Source: Croceicoccus gelatinilyticus
Lineage (GTDB): Bacteria > Pseudomonadota > Alphaproteobacteria > Sphingomonadales > Sphingomonadaceae
DNA: 64,000 nt
Assembly: GCF_018398395.1 (NCBI RefSeq)
Contig: NZ_JAHCBF010000001.1
Location: forward strand, 124,001 to 188,000
Direction of reading: 5' to 3'
Shown piece after piece: positions 8,867 to 18,491 of this stretch; positions within the stretch are counted from its first letter, which is position 1; each line of letters begins with the position of its first letter. Under the pieces are notes generated by a model. The model was given only the letters and a program-made list of their open reading frames with translations. It was not told the origin of the DNA and did not search any database. The position numbers and the translations under genes were made by a program.

Positions 8867-10594
8867 TCAGGCGACGGCTTCGCGTTCGCTTTCGGCTTCG
8901 TCGGCCCGTGCCGGAAGGGTCAGGACAAGCGCGGATTCGTCCCGTTCGAGGTTGCCGCCAGCCGCCTTCGCCTCTGCGCTGGCAAGGCGCAGGGCAAAGC
9001 CCCGGCCCAGCATTCCCGTGGCTAGTTCCTCGTTGCTGTCGGTGGCAGGCGATGCGCCGAAAAGCGTTTCATCGTCCAGACCGGCCAGCGATGCGGGCAT
9101 TCCGATCGTGATCGTGACCGCCTCGGTGCTGGCATCGAGCGAGATGGGCAATACGTCGCCTTCGCGCGCAGAACCTGCCACGGCCGCGATCAGGCGCCAC
9201 AGGCTGCGTTCCAGTTCGCCCTCGTCCACCGGCACGGTCATGCCCGGATCGGATATGCGCGGGCTCAGGCGGGCACGGCGCGCGTCCAGCATCGGTGCGA
9301 CCTGGTCGAGCAGCGATTCGATCAGCGGGCCGATTGCGGTTTCACCCTCGCTCATCGTGCGTGTGCCGTGGCGCAGGCGGACGAGACGGTCTACCTCCTC
9401 AAGCCCTGCGAGCAGCGCTGCGGTCTCTCCGGCAATGCCCGCTGCGAGCGAGCGATACTGATGCGGCACGGGGCCGAACAGTTGCTGCTGAATGATCTCG
9501 GAAAAGCCCTGCAACGCGTTGATCGGCGTGCGCAGTTCGTGAAGCGCCTGCCGCACGAGATCGCCGCGACGGTCGGGCGCAGAGCCCATGTCGCGGGTGA
9601 GGCGTGCGTGGTGGCCAAGGAAGCGGCCCACGGGATCGAAGTGAGGTGCTGCGTCCAGCCGCCAGACGCCCGAGATGGCGGGCGATGCGCCGATTGTGAC
9701 GCGGCCAGAACGAACGGCCTGCTGGCGGCGCAGCGCGGTAGAGGTCGCCTCGTCCACTTTCGCGCTGGCGCTGTCCGACGGCGAAAGCATCAGGCCGGTC
9801 AGCATCGGCGACAGGCGCGCGGCCCAGTCGATGCGGCCTTCGGGCGAGATCATGCAGTCCACTTCGCGCGTCGTCGCGATGGGCGGCGGTGCGGTTTCGG
9901 CAGCTTCGTCGTTGAGCAGGCTTTCGTCTTGATCGACCGATGACTTGCGGCCGGTAGCGACGATTTCCTCTGTCACCTGTTCGCGCCGCTTCAGACGGAA
10001 TCGTTCGATGCGCGCCACGATCTCGGCGATGTCGCCGACTGCGGGAGTCTCAGCCTGTGCCGTCGGCATTGGTGTCGGCGGCGGAGGCGGAGCGGGCATT
10101 CGCGGGGCGCGAGCGGGAACCGGGGCGCTGGGCGTCAGCTCGTCGGCCAGCGATGTGCGTTTCTTCGAGCGCTCGGCGAGCAGCGGCGGCGGTGCTTCCA
10201 CGCTCCGGGCGCGCCCTGTGGTGCGGGCACTTCGGACGCGGTTCTGCAGGCTGTCGTCCAGGACACTGGTGAGCACCGTCCAGCCAGCCTCGTCGAGGTC
10301 TGCGGCATCGATCGCGGCGTTGGCGACTTCTTCCTCACCCTCGCAAAGCTGGGCGACGAGCGGGGCGGAGCGCAGACGCAGGGCGGGGTCGGCAAGGATC
10401 TGGGCGCGTTCGAAGGCGGGGATGCGGCGGGCAAGGGCAGCAAGGCGCAGGAAGGAGGCCGCAACAAGCGAGCCATCCGCCACGGTGCGTCCACTGCCGA
10501 GAAGGTCGACGAGCTGCTGGTATTGCGCACGTGCGGAAGCGTCGCTGTCGGCAGCGACTTCGAGCACAGTGCGCAAACGGTCGTCGAGTGTCAT
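8867..10594 (-). CDS. Histidine kinase-like protein with HisKA box and degenerate ATPase domain
   Basis: 575 residues from ATG 10594, which has GGGGGA six bases upstream; an in-frame ATG at 10627 would add 11 residues. The N-terminal ~110 residues are helical (LxxLARRIPAFERAQIL, resembling DUF2336-type regions). A long Pro/Ala linker follows, then a PAS-like segment starting MISPEGRIDWAARL, and a HisKA helix with HELRTPINALQGFSEII (His at ~352). The C-terminal HATPase region has no recognisable N-box Asn; its place is taken by LERSLWRLIAAVAGSA. Only a weak G-box (LGRGFALRLA) remains. A two-component sensor or scaffold is likely. Kinase activity is doubtful. No response regulator is adjacent. 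Confidence 0.8.
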   Translation of the reverse strand: MTLDDRLRTVLEVAADSDASARAQYQQLVDLLGSGRTVADGSLVAASFLRLAALARRIPAFERAQILADPALRLRSAPLVAQLCEGEEEVANAAIDAADLDEAGWTVLTSVLDDSLQNRVRSARTTGRARSVEAPPPLLAERSKKRTSLADELTPSAPVPARAPRMPAPPPPPTPMPTAQAETPAVGDIAEIVARIERFRLKRREQVTEEIVATGRKSSVDQDESLLNDEAAETAPPPIATTREVDCMISPEGRIDWAARLSPMLTGLMLSPSDSASAKVDEATSTALRRQQAVRSGRVTIGASPAISGVWRLDAAPHFDPVGRFLGHHARLTRDMGSAPDRRGDLVRQALHELRTPINALQGFSEIIQQQLFGPVPHQYRSLAAGIAGETAALLAGLEEVDRLVRLRHGTRTMSEGETAIGPLIESLLDQVAPMLDARRARLSPRISDPGMTVPVDEGELERSLWRLIAAVAGSAREGDVLPISLDASTEAVTITIGMPASLAGLDDETLFGASPATDSNEELATGMLGRGFALRLASAEAKAAGGNLERDESALVLTLPARADEAESEREAVA

Positions 10595-10856
10595 CAATTC
10601 CCCCGGGGCGGGGCGGCGATGCGGCATCGAAAGAAATGATGACGCACGTGATTCCGTCCCTCAGTTGGAGGTAAACATCCGCTTAACATCGGGGAAGGGG
10701 CACGATCTGTCCGTTGCAAAGTGGAACAGGCATCGTCATAGTTCATTTATTGCGTAGTGGGGCCATCCTGTTATCCGCAAGTTGCGGTAACAGGCATTTT
10801 CCGTTTCCCTAGATCAGGAGCGCGGCACGATTCGCTGCGAACAGGGTTTGACGAGC

Positions 10857-11318
10857 ATGATTTTTGACGAGATTGACCGCCGGCTTCTTGCAGAATTGCA
10901 GGCAGAAGGGCGGATCACGAACGTAGAACTGGCCAGCCGGGTGGGCCTGACGGCTCCGCCGTGCCTGAGGCGCGTGCGCGCGCTTGAGGAAAGCGGCGCG
11001 ATCCAGGGCTATCACGCCGATCTCGACCCCGCGACGCTGGGCTTCACGATCACCGTCTTCGCGATGGTCAGCCTGAAGAGCCAGGCCGAAGACGCGCTGC
11101 GTTCGTTCGAGGAGCACGTCTTGAAGCTTCCCGAAGTGCGCGAATGCCACATGCTCAACGGCGAGATCGACTTCATCCTGAAGATCGTGAGCAAGGACCT
11201 GCAGAGCTTCCAGGAATTCCTGACCAGCAGCCTGACGCCTGCGCCGAATGTGGCGAGCGTGAAGACCTCGCTCGTCATTCGCCGTTCGAAGAACGAACCC
11301 GGCGTTCCGCTGGGCTGA
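10857..11318 (+). CDS. Lrp/AsnC-family transcriptional regulator
   Basis: 153 residues from ATG 10857; a TTG at 10848 would add three. An N-terminal winged HTH (IDRRLLAELQAEGRITNVELASRVGLTAPPCLRRVRALEESGAI) is followed by a RAM/AsnC ligand-binding domain (HLP-type ... VRECHMLNGEIDFILKIVSKDLQSFQEFL). Full family length. Such proteins form dimers to octamers and sense amino acids. The gene is transcribed away from the sensor-kinase gene and ends four bases before the following lipoprotein gene, so the two are probably co-transcribed. Effector and targets cannot be read from the sequence. Confidence 0.93.
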   Translation: MIFDEIDRRLLAELQAEGRITNVELASRVGLTAPPCLRRVRALEESGAIQGYHADLDPATLGFTITVFAMVSLKSQAEDALRSFEEHVLKLPEVRECHMLNGEIDFILKIVSKDLQSFQEFLTSSLTPAPNVASVKTSLVIRRSKNEPGVPLG

Positions 11319-11322
11319 GTGT

Positions 11323-11922
11323 ATGCGGCTCCCCAAGCGGAACCGCCTTTTCCTTCTTGCCGCCCCGCTCGCGCTTGCCGCGTGTAGCGAGGAGCCGCGC
11401 GATGCGCAGGTTTCTGCCCCGCGGCAGGGGATGATGGACGGGATGCCCGCCGACGCGCGCGGCTTGCGCAAGGTCGCGACTTTCGATGCCGATGTGCTGG
11501 TGCTGAGCCGCCGCAATTATGGCGGGCTGTTCGGGGATACGTTCTCGGACTATTCGCCCGTCGACCTGGCTGTCGCGTGGAGCGAGGGCGCGCGGGCCGA
11601 AGTGCACTCGCAGATCAGCATTCGGCAGTCGGGCCGGTTCTACTATTGGCGGGCGGGAGCCGATGCGTGGCAGGACCCGCGCGTGCGCCGGTTCGGCAAG
11701 CATTCGGCCAACTGGCACCTGATCCCCGCCGACGACACGATTGCCGACAAGATCGACCGCATCGGCGCGAACGACGTCGTTGGCCTCAAAGGCTATCTGG
11801 TCGACATCGACGCGCCTGACGGGTCGCGCTGGCGCACGTCGCGCACCCGTAACGACAAGGGTGCCGGGGCGTGCGAGATCATCCTCGTGACCGAAGTGCG
11901 CGCCTACGACGAGGCAGCCTGA
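11323..11922 (+). CDS. Hypothetical lipoprotein with conserved C-terminal GACE-type motif
   Basis: 199 residues. Residues 1-21 are a lipoprotein signal ending in the lipobox ALAAC (Cys21). The mature part has LVLSRRNYGGLFGDTFSDYSPVDLAVAW, WQDPRVRRFGKHSANWHLIP and, at the end, VVGLKGYLVDI...W(R)TSRTRNDKGAGACEIILV. The last block resembles a small beta-barrel (OB-like) motif found in uncharacterised proteobacterial membrane-associated proteins. No catalytic residues were recognised. It follows the Lrp/AsnC gene with a four-base gap. Function unknown; outer-membrane or periplasmic location is inferred from the lipobox. Confidence 0.72.
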   Translation: MRLPKRNRLFLLAAPLALAACSEEPRDAQVSAPRQGMMDGMPADARGLRKVATFDADVLVLSRRNYGGLFGDTFSDYSPVDLAVAWSEGARAEVHSQISIRQSGRFYYWRAGADAWQDPRVRRFGKHSANWHLIPADDTIADKIDRIGANDVVGLKGYLVDIDAPDGSRWRTSRTRNDKGAGACEIILVTEVRAYDEAA

Positions 11923-11965
11923 GCTTTTGTGAAACGTACCGGAGCGAGTGGCTCCGAACGAGACG

Positions 11966-13312
11966 TCAGTCCCGCTCGGCGAGCCACTCCTCGAGCCACT
12001 TGATGGTGTAGTCGCCGTTCAGGAAGTCGTCCTGCCGGATCAGTTCCTGATGCAGCGGGATCGAGGTCTGGACGCCTTCGATCACCATCTCTTCCAGCGC
12101 GCGCTTAAGCCGCATGATGCAGCCTTCGCGGGTGCGGCCATAGACGATCAGCTTGGCGATCATCGAATCATAGTAGGGCGGGATGCGGTAACCCGCATAG
12201 AGCCCCGAATCGACGCGCACGTGCATGCCGCCAGCAGCATGATAGCTCTTCACCTCGCCCGGGCTGGGCGCGAAGGTGAAGGGGTTTTCCGCGTTGATGC
12301 GGCACTCGATCGAGTGGCCGGTGAAGTGCAGTTCGTCCTGCGTCACCGACAGCGGCTTGCCGTCGGCGATGCGGATCTGTTCGCGAACAAGGTCGACGCC
12401 GGTGATCGCTTCGGTCACTGGGTGTTCGACCTGCAGGCGGGTGTTCATCTCGATGAAGTAGAACTCGCCGTTTTCCCAGAGGAACTCGATCGTGCCCGCG
12501 CCGCGATAGCCCATTTCGGCCATCGCATCGGCGCAGACCTTGCCCATGCGGGTGCGTTCTTCTTCGCTGATGACGGGCGAGGGCGCTTCTTCGAGCACCT
12601 TCTGGTGGCGGCGCTGCAGCGAACAGTCGCGTTCGCCAAGGTGAATGGCATTGCCTTCACCGTCGCCGAAGACCTGGAATTCGATGTGGCGCGGGTTGCC
12701 GAGATACTTCTCGATATAGACCGTTGCGTCGCCGAAAGCGGACTTTGCCTCGCTGCCGGCCTGCTTCATCAGCGTTTCGAGTTGATCCTCGGCCTCGCAC
12801 ACTTTCATGCCGCGGCCGCCGCCGCCCGATGCCGCCTTGATGATGACCGGATAGCCGATTTCGGCCGCGATCTGGCGGGCCTCGTCATAGTCGGATACCG
12901 CACCGTCCGAACCCGGCACCAGCGGCAGGCCCAGTTCGCCAGCCGACTTCTTGGCCGCGACTTTGTCGCCCATCGTGCGGATGTGTTCGGGCTTGGGGCC
13001 GATCCACTTGAGGCCGTGTGCCTCGACGATTTCGGCAAACTTCGCGTTTTCCGAAAGGAAGCCGTAGCCGGGGTGGATCGCATCGGCATTGGCGATTTCC
13101 GCTGCCGAGATGATCGCCGCCATGTTCAGGTAGCTGTCGGTCGCCGAAGGCGGGCCGATGCAGACCGCCTGGTCGGCCAGCCGCACGTGCATGGCATCGG
13201 CGTCGGCGGTGGAGTGCACCGCCACCGTCTCGATACCCATTTCATGCGCGGCGCGGTGGACACGCAGCGCGATCTCGCCGCGGTTGGCGATGAGAATGCG
13301 CGAGATTGCCAT
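11966..13312 (-). CDS. accC: Acetyl-CoA carboxylase biotin carboxylase subunit
   Basis: 448 residues, standard AccC length. Domains in order: N-terminal biotin-carboxylase domain ([20 protein letters not shown]), ATP-grasp with the Gly-rich lid ([14 protein letters not shown]) and [29 protein letters not shown] catalytic segment, and the C-terminal domain ([13 protein letters not shown]). It carboxylates biotin on AccB using ATP and bicarbonate, the first half-reaction of malonyl-CoA synthesis for fatty acids. It lies 13 bases downstream of accB in the usual accBC order, so it is co-transcribed. Confidence 0.98.
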   Translation of the reverse strand: MAISRILIANRGEIALRVHRAAHEMGIETVAVHSTADADAMHVRLADQAVCIGPPSATDSYLNMAAIISAAEIANADAIHPGYGFLSENAKFAEIVEAHGLKWIGPKPEHIRTMGDKVAAKKSAGELGLPLVPGSDGAVSDYDEARQIAAEIGYPVIIKAASGGGGRGMKVCEAEDQLETLMKQAGSEAKSAFGDATVYIEKYLGNPRHIEFQVFGDGEGNAIHLGERDCSLQRRHQKVLEEAPSPVISEEERTRMGKVCADAMAEMGYRGAGTIEFLWENGEFYFIEMNTRLQVEHPVTEAITGVDLVREQIRIADGKPLSVTQDELHFTGHSIECRINAENPFTFAPSPGEVKSYHAAGGMHVRVDSGLYAGYRIPPYYDSMIAKLIVYGRTREGCIMRLKRALEEMVIEGVQTSIPLHQELIRQDDFLNGDYTIKWLEEWLAERD

Positions 13313-13325
13313 TGCTGGACCCCGC

Positions 13326-13820
13326 TCAGTCGATCACGACGAGCGGCTGGTCGAATTCGACCGGCTCGCCATTGTTGACGAGGATCTGGCTGATCGTGCC
13401 GGCCTTGGGGGCGGGGATCGCATTCATGACCTTCATCGCCTCGACGATGAGGAGCGTTTCGCCGGCCTTCACCTTCTGGCCGACCGTGATGTAGTCGGGC
13501 GCGCCGGGTTCGGGGGCAAGATAGCAGGTGCCGACCATCGGCGACTTCACCGCATCGGCCGGAACCGCAGAGGCGGCGTCGGCGGCGGGAGCGGCGGCAG
13601 GCGCGGGCGCGGCTGCGGGTGCAGCGGCAACCGGGGCCGCGACGGGCGCTGCGGCCGCGGCAAGGGCTGCGCGCGAAACCTTGATCTTGCGATCGCCGTC
13701 CTCGACCTCGATCTCGGTCAGGCCGGTTTCGGCCAGAAGTTCGGCCAGTTCGCGCACGAGTGCGCTGTCAACATTCATTCCGGCCGTGCGGCGGCCGGTG
13801 GGGGTCTTGGCTTCGCCCAT
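13326..13820 (-). CDS. accB: Acetyl-CoA carboxylase biotin carboxyl carrier protein
   Basis: 164 residues from ATG 13820, chosen for its GAGGA site; an upstream in-frame start at 13898 would add 26 residues without family support. An N-terminal helix ([27 protein letters not shown]) is followed by a long Ala/Pro linker and the biotinyl domain. The domain has [16 protein letters not shown] and the biotinylation site EAMKVMN, a small change from the common EAMKMMN. It carries carboxybiotin between AccC and the carboxyltransferase. First gene of accBC; no aroQ upstream, unlike many other proteobacteria. Confidence 0.97.
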   Translation of the reverse strand: MGEAKTPTGRRTAGMNVDSALVRELAELLAETGLTEIEVEDGDRKIKVSRAALAAAAAPVAAPVAAAPAAAPAPAAAPAADAASAVPADAVKSPMVGTCYLAPEPGAPDYITVGQKVKAGETLLIVEAMKVMNAIPAPKAGTISQILVNNGEPVEFDQPLVVID

Positions 13821-13925
13821 GTAGTCCTCGGCTAAGCAGTTACAGGTTGCAGGCGGCGCTACGCGCAGCAGGAACCATTCGCAAGAGCAAAGGGCCAAGT
13901 TCCCCCAACGGCAGGACGAGCGATC

Positions 13926-14339
13926 CTAGCGGTCGATGCCCTTGGCCTTACCCCACTGGCGGGCGACGGTGTAGCCGAGATAGCCGGTGCCGAAGAGCGC
14001 GTAGAGCGGTTCGGGCAGGCCGTTGAGGTAGCGCGTCATGCCATCTGCGATGGCCAGCGCGGCTGCCGGGTTAAAGGCGGCGACCAGTCCCATCGGGATG
14101 GCAAAGAGGATCATCGCGTACATTACGTAGAGAAAGCCGGGGCGCGCCCTGCTGGTCCAGGGATCGGCGGAATTGGCCTCTGCCACGATGGCGGACAGGC
14201 GGGCCTCGACCATCTGCATTTCGTGCGTGCCTTCGAGCTTGAGCAGTTCGAGCTTGGCTTTCTCGCGGGCCTCCTTGTCGGGGATGATCTTGTCGATGAT
14301 GCGGGTGATCGGGACGATGAGCGAATCGAGAACGGGCAA
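13926..14339 (-). CDS. 3TM-type holin-like protein
   Basis: 137 residues. An N-terminal amphipathic helix (IDKIIPDKEAREKAKLELLKLEGTHEMQMVEARL...) is followed by WTSRARPGFLYVMYAMILFAIPMGLVA and a C-terminal hydrophobic segment around PEPLYALFGTGYLGYTVARQWGKAKG. This matches the Holin_3TM family of phages and alphaproteobacterial gene-transfer agents. Holins permeabilise the inner membrane so that endolysin reaches peptidoglycan. No endolysin, capsid or terminase gene sits beside it; neighbours are accBC and a GNAT gene. It may be a stray GTA/prophage lysis gene or a domesticated membrane protein. Confidence 0.82.
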   Translation of the reverse strand: MPVLDSLIVPITRIIDKIIPDKEAREKAKLELLKLEGTHEMQMVEARLSAIVAEANSADPWTSRARPGFLYVMYAMILFAIPMGLVAAFNPAAALAIADGMTRYLNGLPEPLYALFGTGYLGYTVARQWGKAKGIDR

Positions 14340-14456
14340 GGGCGGACCTCCTGTTTCGGCGTTTTTTCGATGAAGGTGCCACCAAGACCATTGCGCGCAG
14401 GCAGTAGGAAAATAAATTCGCGCGCCTTCACGCAGGCAATTTCAGGAGTTGGCATC

Positions 14457-15044
14457 TTGGCAGTCACGATCAGGTCGCTGACGGGGGAAGAGATCGAGGC
14501 GGCGATCCCCGCGCTTGCGGCGCTGCGCATCGCGGTCTTTGCCGAGTGGCCGTACCTTTACGACGGCGATCTTGCCTACGAGGAAGGCTACTTGCGCGAA
14601 TTCGCCGCTGCGCCCGACGCGGTGCTGGTTGCCGCGATGGATGGCGAGAGGATCATCGGCGCTGCGACGGCCTCGCCCATGGCGGCGCAGAAGGAGGAGT
14701 TCCGCCGCCCGTTCGAAGAGCGAAGTCTTGCCACGCAGGACATGTTCTATTTCGGCGAATCCGTCCTGCTGCCCGAATATCGCGGGCAGGGCATCGGCCA
14801 CGCCTTTTTTGACCACCGCGAGGCGCAGGCGAGCAAGTGCGGGGCGCAGACCGCCTGCTTTGCCGCCGTCGTCCGCCCCGCCGATCATCCCGACCGCCCG
14901 GCCGATTATCGCCCGCTCGACGCGTTCTGGCAGGCGCGCGGCTATGAGAAAGTGCCCGGATTCGAGACGGGTCTGGCATGGAAGGACCATCGCGACGCCG
15001 CCGAGACCGAAAAGTTGATGCAATACTGGATGCGAACGCTGTGA
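14457..15044 (+). CDS. GNAT-family N-acetyltransferase
   Basis: 195 residues from TTG 14457, which lies eight bases after a strong AGGAG; no ATG fits as well. The fold signature is present: a beta strand ending FGESVLLPEYRGQGIGHAFFDHRE, where RGQGIG is the acetyl-CoA pyrophosphate-binding loop. The C-terminus (LDAFWQARGYEKVPGFETGLAW) matches GNAT beta-6/7. Predicted cytosolic acetyltransferase of an unknown amine or amino-acid substrate. It is divergent from the holin-like gene, with ~117 bases between them. Confidence 0.86.
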   Translation: MAVTIRSLTGEEIEAAIPALAALRIAVFAEWPYLYDGDLAYEEGYLREFAAAPDAVLVAAMDGERIIGAATASPMAAQKEEFRRPFEERSLATQDMFYFGESVLLPEYRGQGIGHAFFDHREAQASKCGAQTACFAAVVRPADHPDRPADYRPLDAFWQARGYEKVPGFETGLAWKDHRDAAETEKLMQYWMRTL

Positions 15045-15229
15045 CGCTTCGCATATGCTCCCCCGAATTGCGTAAACTTGGTGGGTTCCGGCGTAAAACT
15101 ATGGAAGTGTGGCGGAAATCGCCGAAGCAACGTTCAGATAAGGTGATAAACGCTTTCGCGAAATTGCTAGTGTAGTGTCCTGCTCGAAAAGAGCCGTGCG
15201 ATTCAGCGCGGTCCAGGAGGCGAGGACGA

Positions 15230-16513
15230 ATGAACCACTACCAGACAGGGTTCGGCAACGAATTCCAGACCGAGGCGGTGAAGGGGGCCTTGCCCGTCGG
15301 ACGCAACAGTCCGCAAAAGCCAGCCTTCGGCCTTTATGCCGAACAGTTCTCGACCAGCGCCTTCACGATGACCCGCGCCGAGAACAAGCGCAGCTGGTTC
15401 TATCGCATGCGCCCGACCACCGCGCATGGCGCGTTCGAACCGCTGGACACGATGCTGCGCGTGTCGAGCGGGCCCTTCCCCGACGCCAGCCCCAATCGCT
15501 ATCGCTGGAATCCGTTGCCCATGCCCGAGGGGCCGACCGACTGGCTCGAAGGGCTCGTCACTTATGGCGGCAACGGCGATGTCGGAACCAGCGCGGGGAT
15601 CGCGGTGCACATGTATGCCGCGAACCGGTCGATGGAGCGGCGGGTGTTCCAGTCGAGCGACGGCGAACTGCTGATCGTTCCGCAACTCGGCACGCTGCAC
15701 ATCGATACCGAGATGGGCCGCCTCGACGTGCCGCCCGGGCACATCGCGGTCATCCCGCGCGGCCTGCGCTTTGCCGTGCGGCTGAGCGAGCCTTCGCGCG
15801 GCTATGTCTGTGAGAATTACGGATCGCCTTTCCGGCTGCCCGACCTTGGCCCGATCGGCGCTAACGGGCTGGCCAATCCGCGCGATTTCGAAACGCCGGT
15901 TGCATGGTTCGAAGACGCCGACCGCGAAACCGAGTGGGTGCAGAAGTTCCAGGGCAATTTCTGGCGCACCACGCTCGCCCATTCGCCGTTCGATGTCGTC
16001 GCGTGGCACGGCAATACCGCGCCCTACCGCTATGACCTTGCGCGCTTCAACACGATCGGTTCGGTCAGTTTCGACCACCCCGACCCCTCGATCTTCACGG
16101 TCCTGACTTCGCCCAGCGAGGTTGCCGGCACCGCGAACTGCGATTTCGTGATTTTTCCGCCGCGGTGGATGGTGGCCGAGGATACTTTTCGCCCCCCGTG
16201 GTTTCATCGTAACGTGATGAGCGAATTCATGGGACTGGTGCAGGGCGTCTACGATGCCAAGGAAGGCGGGGGCTTCGTGCCCGGCGGCGCCAGCCTGCAC
16301 AACCAGATGAACGGTCACGGCCCCGATGCGGAAAGCACGAAGCGGGCCATGCAGACCGCGCTGCGGCCCCAGAAGATCGCCGATACCATGGCCTTCATGT
16401 TCGAAAGCCGCTGGGTCATCCGGCCCACGCCTTTCGCGCTGACCAGCCCGATGCTGCAGGACGATTACGACGCCTGCTGGAAGGGCTTCAAGAAGGCGCA
16501 ACTGCCTCGGTGA
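15230..16513 (+). CDS. hmgA: Homogentisate 1,2-dioxygenase
   Basis: 427 residues, normal length. It begins with the family motif [13 protein letters not shown]. The C-terminal half holds the Fe(II)-binding region ([29 protein letters not shown]), in which His and Glu ligands are visible. The enzyme opens the ring of homogentisate to maleylacetoacetate in tyrosine/phenylalanine degradation. It is the first gene of hmgA-fahA-maiA. The 185-base upstream region contains two CGTAAA direct repeats (near 15072 and 15092), which could be regulator sites. Confidence 0.97.
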   Translation: MNHYQTGFGNEFQTEAVKGALPVGRNSPQKPAFGLYAEQFSTSAFTMTRAENKRSWFYRMRPTTAHGAFEPLDTMLRVSSGPFPDASPNRYRWNPLPMPEGPTDWLEGLVTYGGNGDVGTSAGIAVHMYAANRSMERRVFQSSDGELLIVPQLGTLHIDTEMGRLDVPPGHIAVIPRGLRFAVRLSEPSRGYVCENYGSPFRLPDLGPIGANGLANPRDFETPVAWFEDADRETEWVQKFQGNFWRTTLAHSPFDVVAWHGNTAPYRYDLARFNTIGSVSFDHPDPSIFTVLTSPSEVAGTANCDFVIFPPRWMVAEDTFRPPWFHRNVMSEFMGLVQGVYDAKEGGGFVPGGASLHNQMNGHGPDAESTKRAMQTALRPQKIADTMAFMFESRWVIRPTPFALTSPMLQDDYDACWKGFKKAQLPR

Positions 16514-16560
16514 CACCCGCACGTCGCGACGGCCCCGAAAAGATAACGACAAGGATGCAA

Positions 16561-17850
16561 ATGCTCGACCATACCCATGACGCCCAGGCCAAGAGCTGGG
16601 TCGCAAGCGCCAACGATCACGCCGAATTTCCCGTCCAGAACCTGCCGCTGGGCATATTCTCGCCCAAGGGAGAGAAGGACCTTCGCGGCGGTGTCGCGAT
16701 CGGCGACATGATCCTGTGCCTGCGCGGCGCGGCAGGCGTGCTTTCCGGCAAGGCGGCAGAGGCGGCAAAGCTGGCCGATGCGACTTCGCTCAACGCGCTG
16801 TTCGCCGATGGCAACGTGATGGCCGACGCGCTGCGGCTGGGCCTGTTCGAACTGCTGACCGACGAGGGCAAGGCGGGCGAGGCGGGCAAGATGCTGTTCG
16901 CCGCGGAAGACTGCGACCTGTTCGTCCCGTTCCATGTCGGCGACTACACCGATTTTTACACCGGGATCGAGCATGCCAAGAACATCGGCGCGCTGTTCCG
17001 GCCAGATAATCCGCTGCTGCCCAACTACAAGTACGTACCCATCGGCTATCACGGTCGCAGCTCCTCGATCCGGGCGAGCGGTGCCGACGTTATCCGCCCC
17101 TCGGGCCAGACCCGTCCCGCAGATGGCGAAACCCCGCCGTTCCAGCCGAGCGCGCGGCTCGACTACGAAATGGAAATGGCGATCTGGACCAGCGGTTCGA
17201 ACGATCTGGGGCAGCCGGTTTCGATCGGTGAGGCGGGTAGTCACATCGCGGGGCTCTCGATCCTCAACGACTGGTCGGCGCGCGATCTGCAGGCATGGGA
17301 ATACCAGCCGCTCGGCCCGTTCCTTGCCAAGAACTTTCTGTCGACCGTGTCGCCGTGGATCGTGACGAGCGCCGCGCTCGCCCCCTTCCGCACCGCGCAG
17401 CCGGACCGTCCCGAGGGTGATCCGAAGCCGCTCGACTACTTGTGGGACGACGGTGACCAGAAGTCGGGTGCCTACGCCATTGCGATGGAGGTCCTGCTCT
17501 CCACCGCGAAAATGCGCGAGGCGGGGATGGAGCCGCACCGGCTCTCCAAGGGTCCGATGACAGCGATGTATTGGACCGCGGCGCAGCTTGTCGCGCACCA
17601 CACGGTCAACGGCTGCAACCTTCAGCCGGGCGACCTGCTTGGTACCGGCACGCTGTCGGGGCCCGAGGCGTCGAGCTACGGTTCGCTGATGGAGCTTTCG
17701 GGCGGGGGTAAGAACCCCATCGAACTGCCCAATGGCGAGACGCGCACGTTCCTCGAGAACGGAGACGAGATCATCATGCGCGCCCATGGCGAGGCGGACG
17801 GTGCGCGCTCTATCGGGTTTGGCGAGTGCCGGGGCCGGGTCGTCGGCTGA
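16561..17850 (+). CDS. fahA: Fumarylacetoacetase
   Basis: 429 residues from ATG 16561, preceded by AAGGA; an earlier in-frame GTG overlaps the hmgA stop. The N-terminal SH3-like domain (FPVQNLPLGIFSPKGE) is followed by the FAH catalytic domain: FHVGDYTDFYTGIEHAKNIG (metal-binding Asp), YHGRSSSIRASG, LDYEMEMA (two metal-binding Glu), LNDWSARDLQAWEYQPLGPFLAKNF and GDLLGTGTLSGPE. It hydrolyses fumarylacetoacetate to fumarate and acetoacetate, the last step of homogentisate degradation. It lies 47 bases after hmgA and overlaps maiA. Confidence 0.97.
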   Translation: MLDHTHDAQAKSWVASANDHAEFPVQNLPLGIFSPKGEKDLRGGVAIGDMILCLRGAAGVLSGKAAEAAKLADATSLNALFADGNVMADALRLGLFELLTDEGKAGEAGKMLFAAEDCDLFVPFHVGDYTDFYTGIEHAKNIGALFRPDNPLLPNYKYVPIGYHGRSSSIRASGADVIRPSGQTRPADGETPPFQPSARLDYEMEMAIWTSGSNDLGQPVSIGEAGSHIAGLSILNDWSARDLQAWEYQPLGPFLAKNFLSTVSPWIVTSAALAPFRTAQPDRPEGDPKPLDYLWDDGDQKSGAYAIAMEVLLSTAKMREAGMEPHRLSKGPMTAMYWTAAQLVAHHTVNGCNLQPGDLLGTGTLSGPEASSYGSLMELSGGGKNPIELPNGETRTFLENGDEIIMRAHGEADGARSIGFGECRGRVVG

Positions 17851-18491
17851 TGGCGTTAACGCTCCACGGCTACTGGCGTTCGGGCACCAGCTATCGCACG
17901 CGCATCGCGCTGAACCTCAAGGGCCTCGAATATGCGCAGGTCACGCACGACTTGCGCAAGGGCGAGCAGAAGGACGCAGCCTATACCGCACTCGCGCCGC
18001 AGGGGCTGGTGCCGGCGCTGGAGATCGGCGGCGGTGTCGCCCTGCCGCAGAGCGTGGCGATCCTTGAATGGCTTGAAGACACGCACCCCGAACCGCCGCT
18101 GCTGCCGCGCGATGCGAACGAGCGCGCCGTGGCCCGCGCCATGTGCGCGACGATCGGGAGCGACGTTCATCCGCTGAACAACTTGCGCATCCTGAAGTAC
18201 CTCAAGAACGAACTGGGGCAGGATCAGGCGGCGGTCGATGCCTGGGCGCAGCACTGGATCGCGCAAGGGTTTGCCGCGCTCGACACGATGATCGCGAAGT
18301 ATGGGGCCGGCTATGCCTATGGCGATGCGCCGACGCTAGTCGATTGCTACCTCGTGCCGCAGGTCTATTCGGCGGAGCGTTTCGGGAGCGATCTTTCGGC
18401 CTATCCGGACCTGATGGCGGCTTACGGGAAAGCGGCGGCGGACCCCGCAATCGCGGCGGCGCACCCAGACAGACAGCCCGACGCCGATTAG
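17850..18491 (+). CDS. maiA: Maleylacetoacetate isomerase (zeta-class GST)
   Basis: 213 residues from ATG 17850, overlapping the fahA stop as TGATG. An N-terminal thioredoxin fold (LHGYWRSGTSYRTRIALNLKGLEY) is followed by APQGLVPALE, LPQSVAILEWLED (glutathione-binding) and a helical GST C-domain. The zeta-class SSxxxR motif appears here as SGTSYR. It isomerises maleylacetoacetate to fumarylacetoacetate with glutathione. Gene order places it after fahA, although it acts before it. Its TAG stop shares four bases with the stop of the convergent LysR gene. Confidence 0.95.
   Translation: MALTLHGYWRSGTSYRTRIALNLKGLEYAQVTHDLRKGEQKDAAYTALAPQGLVPALEIGGGVALPQSVAILEWLEDTHPEPPLLPRDANERAVARAMCATIGSDVHPLNNLRILKYLKNELGQDQAAVDAWAQHWIAQGFAALDTMIAKYGAGYAYGDAPTLVDCYLVPQVYSAERFGSDLSAYPDLMAAYGKAAADPAIAAAHPDRQPDAD

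Noticed and set aside
11940-11956. Hairpin CGGAGC-GAGTG-GCTCCG as a terminator
   Set aside because: Six-base stem without a T-run; too weak to call.
11948-13378. 476-codon plus-strand frame opposite accC
   Set aside because: Antisense shadow of a clear accC gene.
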